64,000 bases of DNA from Chryseobacterium cucumeris (GTDB lineage: Bacteria > Bacteroidota > Bacteroidia > Flavobacteriales > Weeksellaceae): NCBI RefSeq assembly GCF_016775705.1, contig NZ_CP068760.1, positions 4,464,001 to 4,528,000 on the forward strand. The letters are read 5' to 3'. The notes below the pieces were generated by a model. That model did no database searches and was not told where the DNA came from. It saw nothing but the letters and a program-made list of their open reading frames with translations. The first letter of the stretch is position 1, and the number at the start of each line of letters is the position of its first letter. A program made the translations under genes and the position numbers. Below are positions 1-8,385 of this stretch, one piece after another.

Positions 1-843
1 GCTGTTTCCGGTGGACTTGAAGTAGCAAGTGACAGACTGCTGAAATTAATTGATAAAGGAGTTTCTGTGGAACAGGTTGCCAATGTAACAAGAAATTTTA
101 CAGAAGCAGGAATTATGGTTCATGCGTATCTGATGTATGGCTATCCTACCCAAACCATTCAGGAAACTGTAGACTCCCTTGAAATGGTAAGACAAATGTT
201 TGAAATGGGAATCCTTCAGAGTGGTTTCTGGCATCAGTTTGCGATGACAGCTCATTCACCAGTGGGAATAAGCCCGGAAGATTTTGGAGTCATTCCGGTA
301 AAGCAGGAAATTTTGTTTGCCAATAACGATGTAGATTTTAAAGATAAAACCGGAATCGATCATAACAGGTTCAGCTTCGGATTAAAGAAATCTTTATTCA
401 ATTATATGCATGGAGTCAATTTCGAACTGCCGCTTCAGGAATGGTTTGATTTTAAAATTCCAAGAACAACCATTCATCCGGATTATATTCACGACTGTCT
501 TTTGGAAGATGGGCAGTTTCAGTTGAAGACCAATTCCAAAGTTGTCTTTTTAACCAAAAATGTAATCGCTGAGAATCGCGTAAAAAATAAAAAGAAATAT
601 TCTGGTACGTATACGCTTCTTACATTCCACTTAAAAACCAATATTGTGAAGGTTGAGCTGGAACAGGAAAAAGCAGAATGGCTGATGAATGTACTGGAAG
701 AAAATGCTGTTGAAAATTCTAAAAAACCTACTATTCAACAACTTAAGAATCATTTTGAAGAAAATTTCGATGATTTTGAGCTGTTCTGGTTCTCAAAACC
801 AATGCAGCAATTGAAGGAAAACGGCGTAATTTTAAGTTTATAA
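1..843 (+). CDS. Radical SAM protein, C-terminal part (5' end outside window)
   Basis: The reading frame is open from base 1, so the start lies upstream of the window; about 280 residues are visible. The first ~90 residues look like the second half of a radical SAM barrel: a stretch around MVHAYLMYGYPTQT followed by an ETVDSLEMVRQMFE helix is typical of B12-binding/radical SAM (Elp3-like) proteins. The CxxxCxxC cluster motif would lie upstream and is not seen. The last ~150 residues are a poorly conserved C-terminal extension. The substrate cannot be told. A GTG codon at 67 is inside the domain and is not a credible start. No strong hairpin follows the stop. Confidence 0.75.
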   Translation, partial: AVSGGLEVASDRLLKLIDKGVSVEQVANVTRNFTEAGIMVHAYLMYGYPTQTIQETVDSLEMVRQMFEMGILQSGFWHQFAMTAHSPVGISPEDFGVIPVKQEILFANNDVDFKDKTGIDHNRFSFGLKKSLFNYMHGVNFELPLQEWFDFKIPRTTIHPDYIHDCLLEDGQFQLKTNSKVVFLTKNVIAENRVKNKKKYSGTYTLLTFHLKTNIVKVELEQEKAEWLMNVLEENAVENSKKPTIQQLKNHFEENFDDFELFWFSKPMQQLKENGVILSL

Positions 844-942
844 AAAATTCCGTTTTTTTCTCAGGGATTTTTAAAAATGGTTAATTTTCCGTGAATTCTT
901 ATTTTTCTGAATGAATAAGACTTGTTTTGATTAAAATATAAT

Positions 943-971
943 CTCTCACAGATTTCACGGATGACACAGAT
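943..971. repeat. Dispersed 'cacagat/cacggat' repeat, copy 1
   Basis: This short stretch contains CACAGATTTCACGGATG and CACAGAT. The same words occur at 19108-19140 and, as paired inverted ends, at 59191-59219 and 59364-59392. Such text recurs between genes in many Bacteroidota. This copy lies in the 357-bp gap after the radical SAM gene, which otherwise holds only the two repeats at 1063-1186. Confidence 0.5.
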
Positions 972-1062
972 CTAAATTTTTATTTAAGAGAATAAAATTT
1001 TTCATAAAGAAGGATCATCAAGTCCAAATTTTTAACTACCATATATAAACCGGCAAAATATT

Positions 1063-1113
1063 CCCCTCCTCCGGAGGGGTGGCAAAAATTCAAAGAATTT
1101 TTGACGGGTGGTT
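1063..1113 (+). repeat. Dispersed ~50-bp intergenic repeat, copy 1
   Basis: A ~50-bp unit beginning CCCCTCCTCCGGAGGGGTGG, followed by an inverted repeat CAAAAATTC-AAA-GAATTTTTG (1083-1103) and ending in GACGGGTGGTT. A near-identical copy lies in opposite orientation at 16293-16344. It directly abuts the hairpin repeat at 1121-1186, so the gap holds a composite of two repeat families. Confidence 0.7.
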
Positions 1114-1120
1114 TTAAAGT

Positions 1121-1186
1121 TTTGGTTAAAGCCGGATGAATTTGATACATAATAAAAAAACGGGTTAAAGCCCGTTCCTATTGATA
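1121..1186 (+). repeat. Hairpin repeat family, copy A
   Basis: This copy has GCCGGATGAA (1131-1140), an A-run, and the hairpin CGGGTTAAAGCCCG (1161-1174) followed by TTCCTATTGATA. The same order is found at 32346-32410 and 38257-38314, each time between genes. The stem here carries a T-G pair where the other copies have C-G, as expected if the structure forms in RNA. Confidence 0.7.
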
Positions 1187-1200
1187 AAATCTGTATTACA

Positions 1201-2019
1201 TTAATTAGGGGTCTCTTTTGAAACAGTACCTACGTTTACTTTTTCCTGTATTTTGATAAAATTAGGATCCATAATCGCCATGCGCTCAGCCAATGCTTTG
1301 TAGGTCGGGAATTTCAGGATTGAAGCTCTTCCGGACATTTCTCTATAGATGGTAAAAGACTTTCCTCCCGCTGTTTTCAGCTGTTTTGTTGTGGTAATAT
1401 ACCTTCCGATAAGTTTACTTTTAGCATCATAAATTTCAATATCAATAGGTGTTTTGTCCATAATGGTATCTTCCGAACCAAAACTTACCGGCAGATTGGT
1501 AAAATATCCCACCGGAACGCCATTACTAAGGATCTCTCCCACTTTATTGACCTCAATATTCATCTTGTCTATTTTCTTTCTGATCGCATAAGCATCTTTT
1601 GTTTTAGCGTCCAGCTTCCTTTTCGGAACATTTGAAAAAAGCTCATCCAGATTTTTAACATTGATCCCTTTGTTATCAATAATTTTAAGATCTTTAACTG
1701 AAGTAAAGACTGCAGATTTTTCTTCTCCGGAAAATGCAGAAGGTGACGAGTAATCAATTTCGATGGTCTTGTCCCTGTTATATACTCTGTTGACAATGAT
1801 ATAACTGTCGCGAACAGAATCCACGATGCTTTTATCAATGAATTTAATCGTATACATCGGGGTCTCTTTAAGATCCATAAACGTATATTCGCTGGATTTG
1901 TTGGAGAGCTTAGCTACCGGAATACCGTCAAGATTAATAATTCCTCTTTTGGTTTTGATATCCTGGGCATGGAGGAAAACACCCAGAACTGTAAATAATA
2001 TGATTATGCCTCTCTTCAT
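1201..2019 (-). CDS. Secreted protein of unknown function
   Basis: The 272-residue product starts with a clear signal peptide (MKRGIIILFTVLGVFLHAQ), so it is exported; there is no lipobox cysteine. The rest is soluble, rich in beta-prone segments and charged residues, with no motif I recognise. It contains no T9SS sorting domain. The gene lies downstream of atpC but is separated from it by the hairpin at 2044-2068, so it is probably transcribed separately. I cannot assign a function. Confidence 0.7.
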   Translation of the reverse strand: MKRGIIILFTVLGVFLHAQDIKTKRGIINLDGIPVAKLSNKSSEYTFMDLKETPMYTIKFIDKSIVDSVRDSYIIVNRVYNRDKTIEIDYSSPSAFSGEEKSAVFTSVKDLKIIDNKGINVKNLDELFSNVPKRKLDAKTKDAYAIRKKIDKMNIEVNKVGEILSNGVPVGYFTNLPVSFGSEDTIMDKTPIDIEIYDAKSKLIGRYITTTKQLKTAGGKSFTIYREMSGRASILKFPTYKALAERMAIMDPNFIKIQEKVNVGTVSKETPN

Positions 2020-2043
2020 ACAATCAGACTTTTACAAATAAAA

Positions 2044-2068
2044 AAAGTGTAACGCAAAGTTACACTTT
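2044..2068 (-). terminator. Terminator of atpDC
   Basis: A 10-bp stem AAAGTGTAAC / GTTACACTTT with a GCAAA loop. On the minus strand it is followed by a run of T, just past the atpC stop. Confidence 0.75.
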
Positions 2069-2097
2069 CTTGAAAATATATTTAGCTTTTCATTTAA

Positions 2098-2379
2098 TTA
2101 TTCACAAAGGATAATTCCTTTATTATGATTAAATTCTACAACACCGCTTTTGATAGCATAAGCAAAAACAGAGTCTTTTCCGGCTTCTTTAGTGAAATTT
2201 TTAGCATAAGCCTCATCAATAGAGTTAGCAAAAAGCTTTACATCACCTCCGATTAAAGAAGAAACAATTCCTGCGTGGTTTTTCATGATGTGAAATTCAC
2301 CATTTTTTCCAGGCAATAATACTGAGTCTACTTCTCCTTCAAAAACTACGTATTCTGGTGTTAAAATTTTTATATTCAT
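2098..2379 (-). CDS. atpC: ATP synthase F1 subunit epsilon (short form)
   Basis: This is the 93-residue epsilon subunit of the F1 ATPase, the rotor-stalk protein linking gamma to the c-ring. The beta-sandwich domain is complete, with the LPGKNGEFHIMKNHAG stretch (about residues 22-37). The C-terminal two-helix arm of the ~135-residue enterobacterial protein is absent; short epsilon subunits are usual in Bacteroidota, so this is not a truncation. It follows atpD by 88 bp and precedes a terminator, forming a two-gene unit. The remaining ATP synthase genes are not in this window. Confidence 0.93.
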   Translation of the reverse strand: MNIKILTPEYVVFEGEVDSVLLPGKNGEFHIMKNHAGIVSSLIGGDVKLFANSIDEAYAKNFTKEAGKDSVFAYAIKSGVVEFNHNKGIILCE

Positions 2380-2395
2380 TTTAATTTAGATTTGA

Positions 2396-2416
2396 AGATT
2401 TCAGATTTCAGATTTC
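2396..2416. repeat. Three tandem AGATTTC heptamers
   Basis: Three perfect copies of AGATTTC in a row lie within the 88-bp atpD-atpC spacer. They could vary in number by slippage; a role is not evident. Confidence 0.7.
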
Positions 2417-2467
2417 AGACAACCTTAAAGTCTCATGTCTGGTATCTGTAATCTTTATGTCTAATTA

Positions 2468-3976
2468 TTAAGCGTTTTCAGCTAACATTTTTTGTCCTGC
2501 TTCGATAGCTTCTTCGATAGTTCCTTTCAGGTTGAAAGCTGCTTCTGGTAAGTGATCTAATTCACCATCCATAATCATGTTGAATCCTTTGATTGTATCT
2601 TTGATGTCTACCAATGATCCTGGGATACCTGTAAACTGCTCTGCTACGTGGAAAGGCTGAGATAAGAATCTCTGAACTTTTCTTGCACGGTATACAACAG
2701 CTTTATCTTCTTCAGAAAGTTCTTCCATACCAAGGATTGCGATGATATCCTGAAGTGCTTTATATCTTTGAAGGATTTCTTTTACTCTTTGAGCACAGTT
2801 GTAGTGATCGTGACCGATAACTTCAGGAGCAAGGATTCTAGAAGTAGAAGCTAGTGGATCTACCGCTGGATAGATACCTAATGAAGCAATCTTTCTGTCA
2901 AGTACCGTAGTTGCATCCAAGTGAGCAAACGTAGTTGCAGGAGCCGGGTCAGTTAAGTCATCCGCAGGTACGTATACCGCCTGTACTGAAGTAATTGAAC
3001 CATTTTTAGTTGAAGTAATTCTTTCCTGCATCGCACCCATTTCAGAAGCTAGCGTTGGTTGGTAACCTACCGCTGATGGCATACGACCAAGAAGTGCAGA
3101 TACCTCAGAACCAGCCTGTGTAAAACGGAAGATGTTGTCTACGAAGAAAAGTACGTCTCTACCTTGTCCGCTTTCTCCACCGTCTCTGTAGTACTCAGCC
3201 AATGTAAGACCAGAAAGTGCTACTCTCGCTCTTGCACCTGGCGGCTCGTTCATCTGTCCGAAAACGAACGCAGCTTTTGAATCTTTCATAGCTTCTAAGT
3301 CTACTTTAGAAAGATCCCAGCCTCCGTTTTCCATAGAGTGCATGAAATCATCACCATACTTGATAATACCTGATTCCAACATCTCTCTCAAAAGGTCATT
3401 TCCTTCTCTCGTTCTTTCACCTACTCCGGCGAATACAGAAAGACCTCCGTGTCCTTTTGCAATATTGTTAATCAACTCCTGGATCAATACTGTTTTACCT
3501 ACACCGGCACCACCGAACAATCCAATTTTACCTCCTTTTGCATAAGGCTCAACTAGGTCGATTACTTTAATACCTGTAAATAAAACTTCTGCTGAAGTTG
3601 ATAATTGATCAAATTTTGGAGCTGGTCTGTGAATTGGAAGACCACCATCCTTAGAAATATCTTGAAGTCCGTCGATAGCATCACCAACAACGTTGAATAG
3701 TCTTCCGTTTACAGCCTCTCCGATAGGCATCATAATAGGATTTCCGTATCCAATTACGTCCTGCCCTCTTTTAAGACCGTCAGTAGCGTCCATTGCGATA
3801 CATCTTACTGTATCTTCGCCAATATGTTGTTCTACCTCTAAAACTACTTTTTCACCGTTTTCTTTTGTAATTTCTAACGCGTCATAGATTGCTGGAACAG
3901 CTTCCACATCTGTGAAGACAACGTCGATTACCGGACCAATAATTTGAGAAATTTTACCTTTAATTTGGTTTGCCAT
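2468..3976 (-). CDS. atpD: ATP synthase F1 subunit beta
   Basis: The catalytic beta subunit of the F1 ATP synthase, 502 residues. Visible motifs are the P-loop GGAGVGKT (about residues 155-162), GERTREGNDL after it, the Walker B region VLFFVDNIFRFTQAG and the ALLGRMPSAVGYQP loop. Length is normal for Bacteroidota. A Bacteroidota promoter lies 20-30 bp before the start (-7 box 3997-4004), and atpC follows in the same unit. Separation of atpDC from the rest of the atp operon is common in this phylum. It acts on the cytoplasmic face of the inner membrane. Confidence 0.98.
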   Translation of the reverse strand: MANQIKGKISQIIGPVIDVVFTDVEAVPAIYDALEITKENGEKVVLEVEQHIGEDTVRCIAMDATDGLKRGQDVIGYGNPIMMPIGEAVNGRLFNVVGDAIDGLQDISKDGGLPIHRPAPKFDQLSTSAEVLFTGIKVIDLVEPYAKGGKIGLFGGAGVGKTVLIQELINNIAKGHGGLSVFAGVGERTREGNDLLREMLESGIIKYGDDFMHSMENGGWDLSKVDLEAMKDSKAAFVFGQMNEPPGARARVALSGLTLAEYYRDGGESGQGRDVLFFVDNIFRFTQAGSEVSALLGRMPSAVGYQPTLASEMGAMQERITSTKNGSITSVQAVYVPADDLTDPAPATTFAHLDATTVLDRKIASLGIYPAVDPLASTSRILAPEVIGHDHYNCAQRVKEILQRYKALQDIIAILGMEELSEEDKAVVYRARKVQRFLSQPFHVAEQFTGIPGSLVDIKDTIKGFNMIMDGELDHLPEAAFNLKGTIEEAIEAGQKMLAENA

Positions 3977-3996
3977 TGCTAAATTTTTTCTTGGTG

Positions 3997-4026
3997 CAAA
4001 TATAGTGATTCTTCATAAACCCGCAA
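3997..4026 (-). promoter_or_regulatory. Promoter of atpDC
   Basis: Read on the minus strand there is a -7 box TATATTTG (3997-4004) and a -33 TTG (4024-4026) 19 bp upstream. This matches the Bacteroidota TTTG-N19/20-TAnnTTTG consensus and sits 20 bp before the atpD ATG. Confidence 0.65.
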
Positions 4027-4236
4027 TTGGTAAAAAAAAGATTTTTATCATGCTTTTGAAGAGAGGAAGGAGTTTGCCATTTACTATGTGAAATTCATTA
4101 TTTATCATTATATTTAACAGCAAATACACAATTCATTAATTTGTCATTATGTTCGTATAATATAATACAGGATATTTTCAGAATTTTTCATTTTTAAATT
4201 TTCAGGTTCTCTCCGTTACATTAAAAATAAAGGTTT

Positions 4237-4244
4237 TATATTTG
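4237..4244 (+). promoter_or_regulatory. Promoter -7 box of ribF
   Basis: TATATTTG, an exact TAnnTTTG match, ends 19 bp before the ribF start. The predicted 5' leader is therefore only about a dozen bases long. Confidence 0.6.
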
Positions 4245-4263
4245 CAATCAAAATTTTTCCGTT

Positions 4264-5184
4264 TTGAAAGTTTTCAAGAATTTTACAGATTACTCCTCAC
4301 AGAAGCCTCTAGCGTTGTCTTTAGGAATGTTTGACGGGGTACATCTCGGGCACAAGAGTATTATCGATGAGCTGACTAAAATAGGTATAGAAAATAACCT
4401 GGAAACTGCAATCCTTACCTTCTGGCCGCATCCAAGATTTGTTTTTAATCCGAATGAAGATTTAAAGCTTCTGAATACACTGGAGGAAAAGAAACAACTT
4501 GTAGAGAAATACGGCATTGATAATTTGTTCCTGAAAGAATTTGATGAAGAATTCAGAAATTTAACCGGAGAAGAATTTGTACGTCAGATTTTAGTTGATA
4601 AACTTAATGTAAAGTACCTTATTATAGGCTACGATCATTCTTTTGGAAAAAACAAAAGCGGAAATTTTGAGCTTCTTCAGAAATTATCAAAAGAACTTGA
4701 TTTTGAAGTAGAACAGATGGAAGCGATTAATATTCATGAAAACAATATCAGCTCCACAAAAGTGCGTAATGCGCTTTTAGCAGGAAACGTTAAAGAAGCA
4801 AATGAAATGTTGGGCTACTCCTACTCTGTTTCCGGAACTGTAGTTCATGGGAAAAAGATCGGAAGAACTATCGGATATCCAACAGCTAATATTGATACCG
4901 AATCGATCAAGCTATTACCTAAAAAAGGAGCTTATATTGTAGAAGTATTTGTAAAAGGCAACCAATATAAGGGAATGCTGAGCATCGGAACCAATCCGAC
5001 GGTAAACGGAGAAAAACTAACTGTGGAAGTTTATATCCTTGATTTTGATGATGATATTTATGAAGAAAAGATTACGGTAAGTTTCAGGGATTTTCTTCAT
5101 GATGAGATCAAATTTGAAGGTCTGGACAAATTGATTGAAAGACTGGATGAGGATAAAAGAATAACAGAAAAATTTGATTTTTAA
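4264..5184 (+). CDS. ribF: Bifunctional riboflavin kinase / FAD synthetase
   Basis: Converts riboflavin to FMN and then to FAD. The N-terminal FAD synthetase half shows GMFDGVHLGH (residues 21-30), the HxGH nucleotidyltransferase motif, and SSTKVR (about 163-168). The C-terminal riboflavin kinase half shows GYPTAN (about 204-209). At 306 residues it has the usual length. The start is a TTG codon: the family alignment begins at this point and no ATG is nearby. The gene is alone on the plus strand and converges on a lipoprotein gene, with a shared terminator at 5193-5219. Confidence 0.96.
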   Translation: MKVFKNFTDYSSQKPLALSLGMFDGVHLGHKSIIDELTKIGIENNLETAILTFWPHPRFVFNPNEDLKLLNTLEEKKQLVEKYGIDNLFLKEFDEEFRNLTGEEFVRQILVDKLNVKYLIIGYDHSFGKNKSGNFELLQKLSKELDFEVEQMEAINIHENNISSTKVRNALLAGNVKEANEMLGYSYSVSGTVVHGKKIGRTIGYPTANIDTESIKLLPKKGAYIVEVFVKGNQYKGMLSIGTNPTVNGEKLTVEVYILDFDDDIYEEKITVSFRDFLHDEIKFEGLDKLIERLDEDKRITEKFDF

Positions 5185-5192
5185 ATATAGAG

Positions 5193-5219
5193 AAAGGCTA
5201 TTCAGTGAGAATAGCCTTT
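5193..5219. terminator. Bidirectional terminator between ribF and the lipoprotein gene
   Basis: An 11-bp perfect stem AAAGGCTATTC / GAATAGCCTTT with a five-base loop, placed between two converging genes. Confidence 0.8.
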
Positions 5220-5223
5220 TGGT

Positions 5224-5715
5224 TTATTTTAGTACTTTTAAGTAGATTTTCTGGGTTTCATTATTCAGTTTCACATTCGGGAACTTCTTGTCATAATCAA
5301 TAAAGATATCTCCTTTTTGATCTGCTTTTCCGTTTCCATCAGAGTCCCAGCTTATGGTTACATAATATTTTGCAGGACCGGCAGGTTTTGGATTGATCTT
5401 GCTTTCGGCATTTTCAGGTATTGGCAGATTGATGGTGAAAGGTATTGATTTCTGTTCATATTCCTGTTCTGTAATTAAAGTAGCAGGAGCATCAGCCAGT
5501 TTTTCGTCCATTCCATATAAGCTCACTTTCAGCCGGGCATTTTTAATGGTAAATGCGTCTGTTCCTGAAAATTCTAATTTAAGAGTTTCGGGAGATTTTT
5601 CAGAGGCTGATACAGCAGAAGTATTTTTTTCGGTAGTGTTCTTATTTACCGGCTTGGTGCAGCCTGACAGCATCAATGTTCCGGCTGCTGCGAATAATAA
5701 AAGGTGATTTCTCAT
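5224..5715 (-). CDS. Lipoprotein of unknown function
   Basis: 163 residues with a lipoprotein signal: hydrophobic stretch LLLFAAAGTLMLSGC ending in a lipobox cysteine at residue 19, so the protein is probably membrane-anchored and exported. After a Ser/Glu/Lys-rich linker there is a domain rich in beta-prone segments, with a DSDGNGKADQKGD stretch near residue 126 that resembles a calcium-binding loop. No family is recognised. A TATATTTG -7 box lies on the minus strand at 5738-5745, about 23 bp upstream. Confidence 0.75.
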   Translation of the reverse strand: MRNHLLLFAAAGTLMLSGCTKPVNKNTTEKNTSAVSASEKSPETLKLEFSGTDAFTIKNARLKVSLYGMDEKLADAPATLITEQEYEQKSIPFTINLPIPENAESKINPKPAGPAKYYVTISWDSDGNGKADQKGDIFIDYDKKFPNVKLNNETQKIYLKVLK

Positions 5716-5797
5716 TTGTTATTTATTTTATTAATGTCAAATATATTATTTCACCAGTAATAGATAACAAATCCCGTACCTCAATTTATTTTATTTA

Positions 5798-6157
5798 CTA
5801 TAATGAATTGACTTCATTCTGCGCTTTTTTAGTCAGGGATTTGAAAACCAGCTCGTAGGATTGATCAATGAGTTTAAAGATCAGATCTCTTTTCAATCCA
5901 TCTACCGTTACAGAATTCCAGTGGGTTTTGTTCATATGATAAGCACCTGTGATCTGAGGATATTGTTCACGAAGCTCTGCACTCCATTCAGGATCTGTTT
6001 TTACATTAATGGCCAACGGCTGTCTCTCAAGTCCCATCAGTAAAAACATTTTGGTGTCTACTTTCATCACGAGAGTTTCGTTATCAAACGGAAAACTTTC
6101 TGTAACTCCTTTTTTGGCAAGACAATAATCTAAAATTTCGTTGGCATCCATGTTCAA
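5798..6157 (-). CDS. MmcQ/YjbR family protein
   Basis: 119 residues that match the MmcQ/YjbR (CyaY-like fold) family along the whole length: an N-terminal LDYCLAKKGVTESFPF stretch, the central KMFLLMGLERQPLAINVK strands, and the GAYHMNKTHWNSV motif. Members are called DNA-binding on structural grounds, but their role is unknown. Cytoplasmic. A TAAATTTG box on the minus strand at 6203-6210 may be its promoter. The neighbouring genes give no functional hint. Confidence 0.88.
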   Translation of the reverse strand: MNMDANEILDYCLAKKGVTESFPFDNETLVMKVDTKMFLLMGLERQPLAINVKTDPEWSAELREQYPQITGAYHMNKTHWNSVTVDGLKRDLIFKLIDQSYELVFKSLTKKAQNEVNSL

Positions 6158-6252
6158 TTTAAGTGATAATTAATGATCAAATTAATTCTTTAATCTTTGA
6201 TTCAAATTTAGTAAATTTAAGAAAGAAATAATCTCACAAAAACGCAATTATT

Positions 6253-6909
6253 ATGAAAGCTCTGGTAATAGGTGCTACAGGTGCCACAGGAAAAGATCTT
6301 GTCAATCAGTTACTGAATGACAAAGAGTTTGATGAAGTGGATATCTTTGTCAGAAAGCCTGTTGATATTCAAAATGACAAGCTTAAAGTTCATGTGGTGA
6401 ATTTTGAGAAGCCAGAGGAATGGAAAAATATGGTAAAAGGAGATGTTGCCTTTTCCTGTCTTGGAACAACTTTAAAAGATGCCGGAAGCAAAGAAGCCCA
6501 AAAGAAAGTAGACTTTGATTATCAGTATGAATTTGCAAAAGCAGCGAAAGAGAATGAAGTGGAAGATTATATTCTGGTATCAGCTTACGGAGCGAATCCA
6601 CAGTCTAAAATTTTCTATTCCAAAATGAAAGGCGAACTGGAAGAAGCTGTAAAACAGCTGCATTTCAACAAGATCACTATTTTTAAGCCGGGAATGCTGG
6701 AACGAAAAGATTCTGAAAGAACCGGAGAAGTATTGGGAAGCCGCATCATCAAATTTGCTAATAAATTAGGGCTATTAGAAAGTCAGAAGCCCCTGCCAAC
6801 CGATATTCTGGCAAAAGCTATGATTAATTCTTCGAAAATAAAAAGTAACGGCTACTCCAGTATCAAGCTGGGAAATATTTTCTGTTTTGCGGAAAAGAGC
6901 AATGAATAG
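6253..6909 (+). CDS. NAD(P)H-binding SDR-like oxidoreductase (HTATIP2-like)
   Basis: 218 residues with a Rossmann nucleotide-binding motif at the extreme N-terminus (GATGATGKDL, residues 8-17), a CLGTTLKDAGS loop, and a YILVSAYGAN segment followed by SKMKGELE. This is the atypical short-chain dehydrogenase group that includes the mammalian TIP30/HTATIP2 proteins. The substrate is unknown. It is a single gene on the plus strand, divergent from the MmcQ gene; both starts fit the sequence between 6158 and 6252. Confidence 0.85.
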   Translation: MKALVIGATGATGKDLVNQLLNDKEFDEVDIFVRKPVDIQNDKLKVHVVNFEKPEEWKNMVKGDVAFSCLGTTLKDAGSKEAQKKVDFDYQYEFAKAAKENEVEDYILVSAYGANPQSKIFYSKMKGELEEAVKQLHFNKITIFKPGMLERKDSERTGEVLGSRIIKFANKLGLLESQKPLPTDILAKAMINSSKIKSNGYSSIKLGNIFCFAEKSNE

Positions 6910-7037
6910 TTAAAAGATTCGGGATGCGTGATTCGCGGTTTGGGATGCAAGTAATATGTTTCGTGTTAAAGGGGAAAAACTCCTTATTGATTCCCCTTAA
7001 GTTTAAGCACCAAATACTGCTACCTGTAATGTATTAC

Positions 7038-7553
7038 CTATTTTGTAGTCTTGCTGCCCATTTTCTGTCCTAATTTTTCATATTCAATATCATTAGGCTC
7101 CCATAGCTCTATTTTATTGCCTTCAATGTCCATAATGTGGACAAATTTTCCATATTCATAAGTCTCAATCTTATCTACAACGGTTACATTTTCTTTCTTC
7201 AACTGTTCAACAAGTTTTTCAAGATTATACACCCTGTAATTGATCATAAAATCTTTCTCCGAAGGCTGAAAATATTTGGTCTTTTCACTGAAAGGGCTCC
7301 ACTGGCTGAATCCTTTTTTAGAGTTATCACTACCCTGAAACCATTCAAATACAGCTCCATACTGATTGGTACTGAGTCCCAGATGATTTTCATACCACTC
7401 TCTCATTTTCTCAGGATTTTTACATTTAAAAAAGATACCGCCAATGCCGGTAACTCTTTTCATATCGTCAGACTTGTTTTCTGTAACGGCCTTAAAAGCA
7501 AATCCTAACATAAATGAAGCCAGGATACAAAGGGTAAAAATTATTTTCTTCAT
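7038..7553 (-). CDS. Exported VOC (glyoxalase-like) family protein
   Basis: 171 residues: an N-terminal signal or anchor (IIFTLCILASFMLGFAF) followed by one glyoxalase/bleomycin-resistance fold module. Motifs include GGIFFKCKNPEKMREWYENH and, near the C-terminus, HIMDIEGNKIELWEP, where the Glu is the usual metal ligand. The substrate is unknown. An exported VOC protein is less usual than a cytoplasmic one. The gene stands alone. Confidence 0.8.
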   Translation of the reverse strand: MKKIIFTLCILASFMLGFAFKAVTENKSDDMKRVTGIGGIFFKCKNPEKMREWYENHLGLSTNQYGAVFEWFQGSDNSKKGFSQWSPFSEKTKYFQPSEKDFMINYRVYNLEKLVEQLKKENVTVVDKIETYEYGKFVHIMDIEGNKIELWEPNDIEYEKLGQKMGSKTTK

Positions 7554-7601
7554 AAAATATATTACGATTTAAAAGGACTATATGCAATTTGATGCCATTG
7601 C

Positions 7602-7669
7602 CATTCTGACGAAGGAAGAATCTTATGGAAAGTCCGGATTCTTCATTTCACTGCGTTACATTCAGAATG
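7602..7669. repeat. Imperfect inverted-repeat element
   Basis: Begins with CATTCTGACGAAGGAAGAATC and ends with GATTCTTC...TCAGAATG, so both the outer (CATTCTGA/TCAGAATG) and inner (GAAGAATC/GATTCTTC) words pair. It lies in the gap between the VOC and glutathione peroxidase genes. A related element is at 11721-11794. Confidence 0.6.
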
Positions 7670-7739
7670 ACAGAGTCATAATAAATAAGAAAGCAGGATT
7701 AATGTAAAATTGTATATAATTACCAATTTTAAAATAAAA

Positions 7740-7764
7740 AAGTGGATGTTAACACCCACTTATA
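7740..7764 (-). terminator. Terminator after the glutathione peroxidase gene
   Basis: A GC-containing stem AAGTGG/CCACTT around a TGTTAACA core, followed on the minus strand by T-rich sequence. Confidence 0.55.
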
Positions 7765-7775
7765 AAAAATATTTC

Positions 7776-8351
7776 TTATTTCAGATACTTTGTAATAGCC
7801 TCATCAGTAGGCTTTGTAGTACTTACAAAAGAATCGATCAGTTTTCCGTTTTCATCTACCAGGAATTTGGTGAAGTTCCAAAGGATGGTTGTGTTCTTTA
7901 CTCCGTTCAATTCCTTTTCCGTTAAGTACTTGAAGATAGGAGCGGTATCATCTCCTTTCACGGAAACTTTGGCTGCCAAAGGGAACGTTACTCCGTAGTT
8001 TTTCTGGCAGAAAGCACCGATTTCCGTGTTGGTCCCAGGCTCCTGGCCTCCGAAATTGTTTGCAGGGAAACCTACTACAACCAGTTTATCTTTATATTGT
8101 TCGTACACCTTTTCAAGATCTGCGTATTGGGGTGTAAACCCACATTCTGAAGCGGTATTGACAATGAGAATTTTTTTCCCTTTGAAGTCTGCAAAATTGA
8201 TTTCTTTGCCATCAAGACTTTCTACTTTAAAGTCATATATTGTTTTTCCCATAAGTTCTGTGGTTTTAGCTTTAGAAATTTCACTTTTCTGGTTGGTGCA
8301 GCTTTGCAGGAATGCCATGAAAGAAAGCAGCAGTAAAAAAATCTTTTTCAT
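7776..8351 (-). CDS. Glutathione peroxidase family lipoprotein
   Basis: 191 residues. A lipobox (FLQSC, Cys18) predicts an exported lipoprotein. The thioredoxin-fold peroxidase domain shows NTASECGFTPQ with the peroxidatic Cys70, FPANNFGGQEP (Gln103) and WNFTKFLVDENG (Trp158), the catalytic set of the family. Cys115 is in the position of the resolving cysteine of thioredoxin-dependent members, so thioredoxin rather than glutathione is the likely reductant (inference). Its role is to remove hydrogen or lipid peroxides at the envelope. Confidence 0.92.
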   Translation of the reverse strand: MKKIFLLLLSFMAFLQSCTNQKSEISKAKTTELMGKTIYDFKVESLDGKEINFADFKGKKILIVNTASECGFTPQYADLEKVYEQYKDKLVVVGFPANNFGGQEPGTNTEIGAFCQKNYGVTFPLAAKVSVKGDDTAPIFKYLTEKELNGVKNTTILWNFTKFLVDENGKLIDSFVSTTKPTDEAITKYLK

Positions 8352-8385
8352 TTCTTATAATTTTATGCAGCAGGCTGCAGTTGAT

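Noticed and set aside
7137..7508. A 123-codon open frame on the plus strand opposite the VOC gene
   Set aside because: No signal, domain or plausible start context; the minus-strand gene explains the region.
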